This document shows, piece after piece, positions 13,785 to 21,426 of a DNA stretch of 23,293 bases. The position numbers and the translations under genes were made by a program. The stretch covers positions 1-23,293 of IMG/VR virus record IMGVR_UViG_3300008266_000706; one strand, written 5' to 3'. Each line of letters begins with the position of its first letter. Position 1 is the first letter of the stretch. Origin of the DNA: a virus. The notes below the pieces were generated by a model. That model was not told where the DNA came from, ran no database searches, and worked only from the letters and a program-made list of their open reading frames with translations.

Positions 13785-15419
13785 ATGGAATTTAGTGCAT
13801 TTAAAAAGTCAGTGCTGTTAACATCAAGTGCTAAAACTGATGTATCGCACAGTGGCGGTTATCTGTCCGTCACAGGCAGTCAGAAAATTCGGTATAACGA
13901 CATTCTGTCTATTAAACAGATAAATTATAAAGCAGAGGTACAGCAAGTATGGACTCTTGGTCCTACTTACACTCCTACTGCATCAACAGTTTATAAATTG
14001 CGTCTTGGCGATCCTTTTAAAAGGTATCAAGGCTATGCACAGCAATTGATTTCTGTTGCATTTACTACTCCTGCACTTATTACAACAATTGGTGCAAATG
14101 CTTTGGCACAAAGAACTTACATTGCAACTCAGCTTGCTGCAAAAATCAATGCTATTGATTCTTTGTTTGTAACTGCTAGTGTTAATGGTGGTACAGGTGC
14201 TTTGGTTCTTACTGATGATGCAGGTTACTATCCATCTCCAACTGCAGGTGGTGTTACTCCACGCAAAGGATTTACAACTGTTCAAGTATCTACAAATGCT
14301 GATGGAACTGGATTTGTTACAGGTGATTTGACTCTTACAACTGCTGGTCAATATTCATTTGGTGATGGAACTGATCTTGCTAGTCGCGTTCCTGCTTTCT
14401 ACGCTTACTTTGGTAACAACCTTATTGGCGGTGAAATCAATAATCCTAAGACTATTTCAGGTGGTGATCCCGTTGCAGGACAAAAGTATAATGCATTTCT
14501 TATATCTTATCTTGTTCTTAGGCCTGTTCCAACTGTGTCTGATGTTATGGGATATGAGCAAAGAGAATTTGCTGTATTTGTAGACAATGGTAAAGGTACT
14601 GTTACAACTAATGCTGCAGGTTATCTTGCTTTTGAAAGAGAAATGCACAGAGAACTGTTTGGAATGTACAAAAACGATCCTAAAGCTGTTGTTGAATTTT
14701 TTGATAATGGTATTGGTGGTTCTTCTATTAATGTTAATGCTACAAGTCTTCCATCTGTAAATGGTGTTGCAACAGGTGCTACACAAGATATTAATGCTTT
14801 AAACACAGGTGATAACGTATTCAGCAATTACCTTATTGGTGCAGCTACTCAAATTGTTCCACAAATGACTAATACAGGTCTTAATTTGGAACATGATGCT
14901 ACTGCTAGTGAAGGTTCAATTTATGACACAGGTACATTTACAAACAATCCTAAAGAGTTTGTTGTTGGCAAGCATGAGTTTTCAACATATTTTAAAGCAT
15001 CAATTGCTTTGCCTACAAATGTATTGTCAATGCTTGTAGGATTCCGCAAAAAAACTGCTTACAACTTAGCAATTGCAAACTTGGATTTGCTTTCTTTAGG
15101 ATGGCTTAGTTCAAATGTTGCAGCACAACCAATTTCTGGAACTTCAATATTGGCTACTGTTGTATCAACTAGTTTGACAGGTGTAACATGGGCTGCAGGC
15201 GAAACACACACATTGCAAATAAGTGTTAAGCTTGATGGTTCAGTTAAATACTTTGTTGATGGTGTTGATGTAACTAGTTCTTTGGCTAATCCAATTAAAA
15301 CATTGGTTGCAGGAGATACTTATATTCCATTTATATATCATATTAATGGAAATACTGCTGCTGCTACTGCTACTGTTAGCGAATGGGTTACTGTTCAATC
15401 TGCTGATTTTATTAACTAA
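13785..15419 (+). CDS. Abundant virion protein with C-terminal lectin-like domain
   Basis: A 544-residue protein, beta-rich throughout, with no signal peptide. The N-terminal ~230 residues are Thr/Gly/Ala-rich (LITTIGANALAQRTYIATQL, SVNGGTGALVLTDDAGYYP). A middle part carries YEQREFAVFVDNGKGTVTT and LAFEREMHRELFGMYKNDPK. Residues ~395-540 look like a concanavalin/LamG-type beta sandwich (HEFSTYFKASIALPTNVLSM, GETHTLQISVKLDGSVKYFV, DGVDVTSSL). Such domains bind sugars or stabilise fibres. Like the capsid gene it has less A/T-biased codons, a private leader and a strong terminator, so I infer a high-copy structural protein such as a capsid decoration, collar fibre or head fibre. Which of these cannot be told from the sequence. 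Confidence 0.8.
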   Translation: MEFSAFKKSVLLTSSAKTDVSHSGGYLSVTGSQKIRYNDILSIKQINYKAEVQQVWTLGPTYTPTASTVYKLRLGDPFKRYQGYAQQLISVAFTTPALITTIGANALAQRTYIATQLAAKINAIDSLFVTASVNGGTGALVLTDDAGYYPSPTAGGVTPRKGFTTVQVSTNADGTGFVTGDLTLTTAGQYSFGDGTDLASRVPAFYAYFGNNLIGGEINNPKTISGGDPVAGQKYNAFLISYLVLRPVPTVSDVMGYEQREFAVFVDNGKGTVTTNAAGYLAFEREMHRELFGMYKNDPKAVVEFFDNGIGGSSINVNATSLPSVNGVATGATQDINALNTGDNVFSNYLIGAATQIVPQMTNTGLNLEHDATASEGSIYDTGTFTNNPKEFVVGKHEFSTYFKASIALPTNVLSMLVGFRKKTAYNLAIANLDLLSLGWLSSNVAAQPISGTSILATVVSTSLTGVTWAAGETHTLQISVKLDGSVKYFVDGVDVTSSLANPIKTLVAGDTYIPFIYHINGNTAAATATVSEWVTVQSADFIN

Positions 15420-15436
15420 GGTTAGCAATTAAATTC

Positions 15437-15479
15437 AAAAGGGGAGGACAGAGTTTTCGGATTCTTTTCTCCCCTTTTT
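15437..15479 (+). terminator. Strong terminator after the lectin-domain gene
   Basis: The ten-base arms AAAAGGGGAG (15437-15446) and CTCCCCTTTT (15469-15478) are perfect complements around a 22-nt loop and end in a T tract. The symmetric A/T flanks could allow function in both directions. Confidence 0.9.
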
Positions 15480-15498
15480 ACCATAAATACAAACTGCT

Positions 15499-16332
15499 AT
15501 GACGCTTAATGAATTAACCTACGATATTATAATGATATTGACTAAACTTGGGTTTACAAATGACTCTCGTTTAGAAGAATCATATATTGAGTATTTAATA
15601 CATAAAAAGCGTGGTTCTTTAATTGTAGAAGATTTTAAAAATACAGGTATTATTCATCCTGTGTTCTTTCAAGATTTAGGAATGTGCGATTTGACAATTA
15701 TAAATCCATCAGAAGATAGAAATATATCTATATGTAATTGTCCTATTGCAAAAGTTACATTGCCAAGAGTGATTGGTTTGTATGATGATATTAGTATGCA
15801 GTTTAATAATGGTGTAAGAGTATCAAGTGTATGCAATACAAAGAAGTATTTTCCTATTGCATTTGATTTGTTTAGTCAGATACCTGAACATCATGAAAGA
15901 ATGAAAATGAAGCAATTTTTTCAAATTGGAGATGCATTTTATTTATCTCCTGTTGTAAAAAAAGCTAGATTTATTGCTGTGCTTTCTAATCCTAAAGAAG
16001 GATTTGTAATTCAATCTGAAAATGTAGCAAATACCGATTTGATTATTGGACAAACATATTATGTTGTAGATAAGCAAATAGTGCATAATGGCGTTCCTTA
16101 TGCCGCCGGGGCAAGCTTTGTTGCCGTAACAACAACTTACTCTGGTAATGGTACAGTTCAGTTTTATAATCAAAAAAGAGCAATTACAGAATTTGATGAA
16201 TATCCTATTACGGCAGAAATGGCAAATAGAGTAATTCTAAATGTATTAACTGAAGAATTTAAATTAGAAAGCAGTCAACTTGCCGATGTTGTTCAAGATT
16301 CAAGAGATTCAAATCAACTTATTTCTAAGTGA
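15499..16332 (+). CDS. Tail connector / ring protein with beta insertion
   Basis: A 277-residue protein. The N-terminal helices (MTLNELTYDIIMILTKLGFT, LEESYIEYLIHKKRGS) resemble adaptor-type connectors. A strand-rich middle follows (CDLTIINPSED, IAKVTLPRVIGLYDD), and a C-terminal helix pair ends it (MANRVILNVLTEEFKLESSQ). Residues ~181-232 carry the same small module as the 12912 gene (LIIGQTYYVVDKQIVHNGVP, YAAGASF). It starts a new transcript-like unit after the 15437 terminator, and its stop overlaps the GTG start of the next gene. I infer a ring of the tail hub; crAss-like phages have several stacked ring proteins encoded here. Confidence 0.72.
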   Translation: MTLNELTYDIIMILTKLGFTNDSRLEESYIEYLIHKKRGSLIVEDFKNTGIIHPVFFQDLGMCDLTIINPSEDRNISICNCPIAKVTLPRVIGLYDDISMQFNNGVRVSSVCNTKKYFPIAFDLFSQIPEHHERMKMKQFFQIGDAFYLSPVVKKARFIAVLSNPKEGFVIQSENVANTDLIIGQTYYVVDKQIVHNGVPYAAGASFVAVTTTYSGNGTVQFYNQKRAITEFDEYPITAEMANRVILNVLTEEFKLESSQLADVVQDSRDSNQLISK

Positions 16333-16760
16333 TAACAATAGATAAAATTGTCAAAAATCATTTGGCAAATGACAGAAATTACTTAAAAGTAAGTGAACAA
16401 ATAAAATTTTATAAAAGATATTTTGAATTAGTAAAAGATGCGTTAATAGAAGGAGAGCTAGTTGAGTTTCCTAATAAAGGTGGCAAAATTGCAGTTTATC
16501 GTAGGGAGCAAAGTAAAATGCCTTCAAAAAAACCATCATTAGTTACAAAGCAAGGAATAAAAAAAGTAAATTGGCATGATCAAATAAATCTTAAAAGGCT
16601 AGGTTGGTATTATGGAACATTTTGGAGGCATAACCGAGCGCACTATTTAGGATACATTTTTAAGACAAAAGACAAGTTAAAAAAAGAACTTGCAAAAAAA
16701 TTAAAAGAAACAGATATAGAATATAGGGCTTATGTCAACAAGCAGACTACAATCAATTAA
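16329..16760 (+). CDS. HU/IHF-like protein in the tail block
   Basis: A 143-residue basic protein that starts with GTG overlapping the previous stop (GTGA at 16329-16332). Residues ~20-60 (VSEQIKFYKRYFELVKDALI, EGELVEFPNKGGKIAVYRRE) align by eye with the HU/IHF core: two dimerisation helices, then 'ALxxGExVxxxxxGxFxVxxRE'. An IHF-subunit-like gene inside the tail block is a known feature of crAss-like genomes. The C-terminal half differs from host HU: WHDQINLKRLGWYYGTFWRH, then Lys-rich helices (KDKLKKELAKKLKETDI). Because it sits among connector genes, a virion role (a ring subunit or DNA contact at the exit channel) is as likely as a nucleoid role. Its last 29 bases overlap the next gene. 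Confidence 0.75.
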   Translation: MITIDKIVKNHLANDRNYLKVSEQIKFYKRYFELVKDALIEGELVEFPNKGGKIAVYRREQSKMPSKKPSLVTKQGIKKVNWHDQINLKRLGWYYGTFWRHNRAHYLGYIFKTKDKLKKELAKKLKETDIEYRAYVNKQTTIN

Positions 16761-17496
16761 AATTCCTGTTTTTAATGCCATAGAAGATATGGGTGGATAT
16801 AGTGCAAATGATGTGCCTGTATTTACTCGTTGGGCAAATTATGCTATTACAAAAGATATTAAAAGCATTGGTTGTTTTGTTAAAAAGATATTTGTTCTAG
16901 ATGTTAAAAATTGTCTTGCAGAACTTGATCCTTGTGTTATTACGGTAAAAGCCGTATTGCTTGGAGATCATGGATGTGATTGTGGTGTTGTATTTGATAA
17001 GTATTACTCAATGTTAGGTAATTCTGTAATGCCTCAATTGCCTATGTATGAAGGTACAGCTTTTATGGTTATTGATGCAAAAGATACTTCTTCGGGTGCA
17101 TCAATGGTAACTTGGAAGATACAAGACAATGCTATTCTATTTAAGACAAATGCCTATAATGGCAAAAAAGTAACAATACAGACAATTTCAGTTGTTACTG
17201 ATGATGATGGATTTCCTATGGTTTCAGAAAACTGCATAGAAGCAGTTACTCAATATATAAAGTTAAAATATGCTGAAAGAAGTCGTTATGGCAGAAGTCA
17301 GCATAAACTAACTATTAATGATATCCGAGATATCAGGCAAGAGTATCATAGATTGGCTTCTGTTGCAAGAGCAGATGATGGTCAACTTTCAGAATCTGAA
17401 TACGAAGAAATGGCACACATGCTTAATGATCCTTATGTTGGATGGGGTGTGTCTGTAGGAATGAATCAACACTTTAACACATCATGGGGAATATAG
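16732..17496 (+). CDS. Tail ring/collar-type structural protein
   Basis: A 254-residue protein. The N-terminus SRLQSIKIPVFNAIEDMGGY is followed by helical and strand segments (FTRWANYAITKDIKSIGCFV, KNCLAELDPCVITVKAVLLG). An acidic/Cys patch (GDHGCDCGVVFD) follows. The end is helical (CIEAVTQYIKLKYAERSRYG, INDIRDIRQEYHRLASVARA). It overlaps both neighbours (29 bases upstream, 13 downstream), so it is tightly coupled to the HU/IHF-like and giant tail genes. Order and size match the crAss-like connector set, but I cannot say which ring it forms. It ends in TAG, and the overlap with the next gene shows that this TAG acts as a stop. Confidence 0.75.
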   Translation: MSTSRLQSIKIPVFNAIEDMGGYSANDVPVFTRWANYAITKDIKSIGCFVKKIFVLDVKNCLAELDPCVITVKAVLLGDHGCDCGVVFDKYYSMLGNSVMPQLPMYEGTAFMVIDAKDTSSGASMVTWKIQDNAILFKTNAYNGKKVTIQTISVVTDDDGFPMVSENCIEAVTQYIKLKYAERSRYGRSQHKLTINDIRDIRQEYHRLASVARADDGQLSESEYEEMAHMLNDPYVGWGVSVGMNQHFNTSWGI

Positions 17497-19751
17497 ATGT
17501 ACGGTATTTTGATGGCGGGATGCATTCTGATAATAATCCTGTCTTTCAGCCGGAAAATTCATATAGAAGCTTATATAATGGAAATTTTGTCAATTTAGGT
17601 GGTAACAAATTTGCAATAGAGCTATCAAAAGGCAATATTGTATCTTTTACTCTACCTAATAATGATTTTATTCCTATTGGCTTTATTTCATTTGTAAACT
17701 TTCTTGCGGTTATATCTACAAATACAAGACCTGGATATACTCCTACAATAAATGCAACTGAAATAGGAAAGGTTATATATAACAATAATGGTACGGGAAC
17801 GTATGTGCCTTTATATCATCATAAAGATATTGGTCATACACAAGCAAAATTAATAGAAGGTCATGGCAGGGAAGAAAATGCGTTTATTAAAAGAGGTTAT
17901 TGGACTGATAATAATGTATCTCCAAAAGTTTTTAATTTTGCTGATCCAACTTTTACGACATATTTAACTTCGGGAACCCTTACTGCAGGAAAACAATATA
18001 TGGTCATAAAAGGCACAGTAATAAGCGGTGCTACTAATTATGGGCCAGGAAATGTTGCAGGAACAGTATTTACAGCAACAGGTGCTGAAACATGGACTGC
18101 GGCAAATATTGTTATTGGTTATGTTCCTGTAGAAATACTTGATTGGACTCCAAAGAAAAATAATGGAACAATTAGGTTTAAAAAGTGGAAATTAGGAGGA
18201 TCGGTATTATCAGGAATGTATGCTTTTGCATATCAACTTGAAGGCATAGGAGGCATTAGAAGCACTTGGTCATTCGTAACAAGACAAACACACGTAACAA
18301 ATTCCATTCCTGTTAGTGCATTGTCTATGAGTTATCAGCAATATCAAGGTGCAGCTTCTACAACTTTGACTAATAAAACTGTTGTTCTTAATGTATCTGA
18401 TATAGATCAATTTTATACTAAAATAAGAGTAGCAGTAGTAAGATATAATGCTTTAAATGTTCCTTTACAGCCTCAATTATTTTTTGAAGGACAAATTACA
18501 GGCACATCTATGGATATTGATTATGTAGGTGGAACTGCATTATCAAACCTTATTTCAACTGATTTACAAAGTATTATTGTAGGTTTAAGAACTGTAAAAA
18601 CTGTAGTTTCATTTAAAAACATACAATTTCCTGCCAATTTATCGGAATATTCAGATGTTAATTGGACACCTACAGCAAATGTTACTGTTCAAGAATATCT
18701 TGTTCCAACTGATATAATGGGCTACCCAACTCCTGGAGATGGCAACTCATTAAATGGACATTTTAAAGTTAATGATACAATAACAGGAAATACTATTGTA
18801 TATCCAAGGCAATGGTATAAAGTATATGGCCCTGCAGGTTCTTCAGTAACATATAATGGTGTTGTCTATGGCCCTTCAAGTATAAATGGAGATGTATTTC
18901 AAGGTTTGACTACAACATATCCGGGAACAACATGGACAACTCCTGTGGGAAGTCCTGTTGTAGTTGCTGTATTGAGGTTTTCTAAATATGGTACAGGTGC
19001 AGGTCAAGTATTTGATTACATACCAATAGAGGATGATTGGTGTGATGAAAAAGGAATGACTGTTCAAACGCACTTAGGGAGTTTTTGGAGAGGCGAAACA
19101 GTGAGAACAGGTGTGTTGTTTTATGATCCCCTTGGTAATCCTTTATTTGTAAAATGGCTTGCCGATAAGGCTATTGACAATCAATATCAAACACAAGATG
19201 GTATTAACTTGCGCTTATGTGAAAGATACAATACTGCAAATGTATGTTTGCGACATATTGGGTTAAATATATCAAATTTAGACTTAAACCCATTAGTTAC
19301 TGCATTACAAACTACTTATCAAGATTCTACTATTACATTAAATGATTTAACAAAGTTTGTAAGTGGTTTCTCAATTGTACGAGCGCAACGATCTCAATCT
19401 ATTCTTGCTCAAGGCATGATATTTCCAACAACATTACAAATAGTAGACTATTATACAGATAATAATACAACACCAGGATATGATGGAGAATGGGATTTTT
19501 TAGAAACGTTAGATAAGCACTATTATTTAAAGTTATATGATCAAACTACGCCTGTAGTTACAGCTTCTCCTAAAGGAACTATTGATGAATTACAGACTGC
19601 TTTTGGTGCTTTAATTACATGTGGAGCAATTAATGTAAATTTTGGACAACCGGGTATTACGTTTAATAATGATACTCTTGTAGATAGTGCAATTAGTAAA
19701 TTGGATACGACCAAACGGAGTGCCTTATGGTGGAACTTCAGATGCATCTAA
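17484..19751 (+). CDS. Giant tail (muzzle/stabilisation-type) protein, N-terminal part of a split gene
   Basis: The 755-residue frame starts MGNIDVRYFDGGMHSDNNPV. It is beta-rich, with propeller-like repeats (GREENAFIKRGYWTDNNVSP, FAYQLEGIGGIRSTWSFVTR) typical of the large distal tail protein of crAss-like podoviruses. Two small beta insertions lie at about residues 164-212 (LTAGKQYMVIKGTVISGATN) and 439-492 (QWYKVYGPAGSSVTYNGVVY). They are related to the module in the 12912 and 15499 genes. The reading frame ends 13 codons after LDTTK with out-of-character residues (RSALWWNFRCI), while the continuation of the protein is found in the +1 frame at 19687-21426. The true product is probably about 1,300 residues. 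Confidence 0.85.
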   Translation: MGNIDVRYFDGGMHSDNNPVFQPENSYRSLYNGNFVNLGGNKFAIELSKGNIVSFTLPNNDFIPIGFISFVNFLAVISTNTRPGYTPTINATEIGKVIYNNNGTGTYVPLYHHKDIGHTQAKLIEGHGREENAFIKRGYWTDNNVSPKVFNFADPTFTTYLTSGTLTAGKQYMVIKGTVISGATNYGPGNVAGTVFTATGAETWTAANIVIGYVPVEILDWTPKKNNGTIRFKKWKLGGSVLSGMYAFAYQLEGIGGIRSTWSFVTRQTHVTNSIPVSALSMSYQQYQGAASTTLTNKTVVLNVSDIDQFYTKIRVAVVRYNALNVPLQPQLFFEGQITGTSMDIDYVGGTALSNLISTDLQSIIVGLRTVKTVVSFKNIQFPANLSEYSDVNWTPTANVTVQEYLVPTDIMGYPTPGDGNSLNGHFKVNDTITGNTIVYPRQWYKVYGPAGSSVTYNGVVYGPSSINGDVFQGLTTTYPGTTWTTPVGSPVVVAVLRFSKYGTGAGQVFDYIPIEDDWCDEKGMTVQTHLGSFWRGETVRTGVLFYDPLGNPLFVKWLADKAIDNQYQTQDGINLRLCERYNTANVCLRHIGLNISNLDLNPLVTALQTTYQDSTITLNDLTKFVSGFSIVRAQRSQSILAQGMIFPTTLQIVDYYTDNNTTPGYDGEWDFLETLDKHYYLKLYDQTTPVVTASPKGTIDELQTAFGALITCGAINVNFGQPGITFNNDTLVDSAISKLDTTKRSALWWNFRCI

Positions 19752-21426
19752 AGCTAATACATTATATGTATATTCAGGACATTATCAAAAGTTAGATACT
19801 GCTTTTATGTCATATCTTACAGGTAATGCAGGTATTGTTAATAATATACATGTATTTGGTGGAGATGCCTTTGTTTGTATATATGATTTAGCAAAAGGAA
19901 TTAAAAATGATACTGATGAAAGATTAGGTACGCCATTTTTTTCAGAAGGTATATTATTTCCAATTGAATCTCATATAAATTTAGGACTTAGGGAAGGAAG
20001 GCATTTATCAAGAGATAGAAGTTATGAATTTATTGGAGGTGTCACATATAATCCGGGCGGTATTGACTTTAGTACACCATCAGGATCGCAAGTTGAGCAA
20101 TTTACATATAATGGAGTTTATTCTTCTGTAGAACAAACTTACAGATATGCTGCTACCCCTGTAGGTTGGTTGCCTAATAATAAATTTGAAAAAAGGGCAA
20201 GATATAGTCTTACTAAGTATGATGGTGAAATAATTGACAATTTTAGAGTTTTTTTACCTAATAATTTTCAAGAAGCAGAAGGGCGTAATGGAGAGATTAA
20301 CAATCTTATAGTAGGAATTAATCATTTATTTTATTTGCAAAATAGAGGTGTAGGTTATTTTCCTGTAGCTGAAAGAGAAACAGTTAGCACCGCACTTAAT
20401 CAAGCTGTTCAACTTGGTATAGGTGGCATTATGACTCGTTTTGATAATATGAATACCTTTTATGGTAATCAGCATCAATGGGGTGTTATTAGAATGCCAG
20501 ACAGGTTTGCTTGGTTTGATATGCGAAACAGGACTATGTTAATGATGTCTTATGGAGCTGAAGGAGTGCAAGAATATTCTATAATTAAAGGATTAGAATC
20601 TGAATTATATGCTTTATTTACAGATATAGAAAATGATCCTAGTCCTAATATATTTGATAGTGATCAGCCTTTATTAAATAGAGGTATTGCAGGTGGTTAT
20701 GATCCTAAATATAAAATGGGCTTTATGACCTTTAATTTTTCTAAAAACAATAATGGTGTTTTAGAAGATAGGTCAATTACTTTGGGATTAAATAAAATGC
20801 TTGACAAGTTTATTGGATGGTACAATTTCACACCTGGCATTTGGGCGCATCATGGCGGTAATACATTAAGTGTTCCTGTTATTATTAATCCATTTGCTAT
20901 TGGGTATGCTTATGAATTTGGCGAAATTGTAAGTGATAATTTTAAAAATTACATTTGTATTGTGCCATTTACATCAACAAATAATAATGAAAGACCATCA
21001 TTAAATACTACAAATTTTAAACAATTACATAAAAGTTCTGAAATATTTGTACATTGGCGTGGTAAAACAGGACAATTTTATGGTAAAGTGTATGATAATA
21101 GCTTAGAAATTGTTGTTAATAAAGACAACTATGATGCAAAAGCTATTGATACTTTAGAGTTTAATGGCAGTCCTGTAAACTATGACACTATGCAGTTTAC
21201 ATCTGATCAAGGAAGTGTTTCAGAGTTTACATTAAATTCAAGAAATTACAAATACTTTGATAGCAATTGGAATTTTAATGTTCCATTAATAAATAGACAG
21301 AGATTTGTAGATAATTATTTGATAATAAAAGGAATAGTAAAAAATTATAGCACAGATCCTACAATTAGTTTAGATAAAGAAAAAGTGCTATTAAGTGTTA
21401 AATCAATTTATAGGATGAAAGTATGA
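19687..21426 (+). CDS. Giant tail protein, C-terminal part in the +1 frame
   Basis: The open frame from 19687 encodes up to 579 residues. Its convincing part begins at NGVPYGGTSDASKANTLYVY, exactly where the upstream frame loses sense. The stretch before that (VQLVNWIRP) is merely the alternative frame of upstream coding. No leader or ribosome site precedes it, so an independent start is unlikely. Removing one A from the AAA at 19713-19715 joins the two parts as LDTTNGVPYGGT. The body continues the beta-propeller-like fold (RVFLPNNFQEAEGRNGEINN, LIVGINHLFYLQNRGVGYFP) and the end is a small beta domain (KTGQFYGKVYDNSLEIVVNK). The stop overlaps the next start (ATGA). It is one gene broken by an indel or read by +1 frameshifting. 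Confidence 0.85.
   Translation: MQLVNWIRPNGVPYGGTSDASKANTLYVYSGHYQKLDTAFMSYLTGNAGIVNNIHVFGGDAFVCIYDLAKGIKNDTDERLGTPFFSEGILFPIESHINLGLREGRHLSRDRSYEFIGGVTYNPGGIDFSTPSGSQVEQFTYNGVYSSVEQTYRYAATPVGWLPNNKFEKRARYSLTKYDGEIIDNFRVFLPNNFQEAEGRNGEINNLIVGINHLFYLQNRGVGYFPVAERETVSTALNQAVQLGIGGIMTRFDNMNTFYGNQHQWGVIRMPDRFAWFDMRNRTMLMMSYGAEGVQEYSIIKGLESELYALFTDIENDPSPNIFDSDQPLLNRGIAGGYDPKYKMGFMTFNFSKNNNGVLEDRSITLGLNKMLDKFIGWYNFTPGIWAHHGGNTLSVPVIINPFAIGYAYEFGEIVSDNFKNYICIVPFTSTNNNERPSLNTTNFKQLHKSSEIFVHWRGKTGQFYGKVYDNSLEIVVNKDNYDAKAIDTLEFNGSPVNYDTMQFTSDQGSVSEFTLNSRNYKYFDSNWNFNVPLINRQRFVDNYLIIKGIVKNYSTDPTISLDKEKVLLSVKSIYRMKV

Noticed and set aside
13983-14351. Cys/Ser-rich open frame on the minus strand
   Set aside because: It mirrors the codon bias of the lectin-domain gene on the plus strand, has a low-complexity composition and lacks any start signal.
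17484-17520. TAG-to-Gln recoding, as in some crAss-like phages
   Set aside because: The TAG at 17494-17496 ends one gene while the next has already begun in another frame, and reading through gives no sensible protein. The only tRNA has anticodon UUG, not CUA, and all long genes are intact in the standard code.
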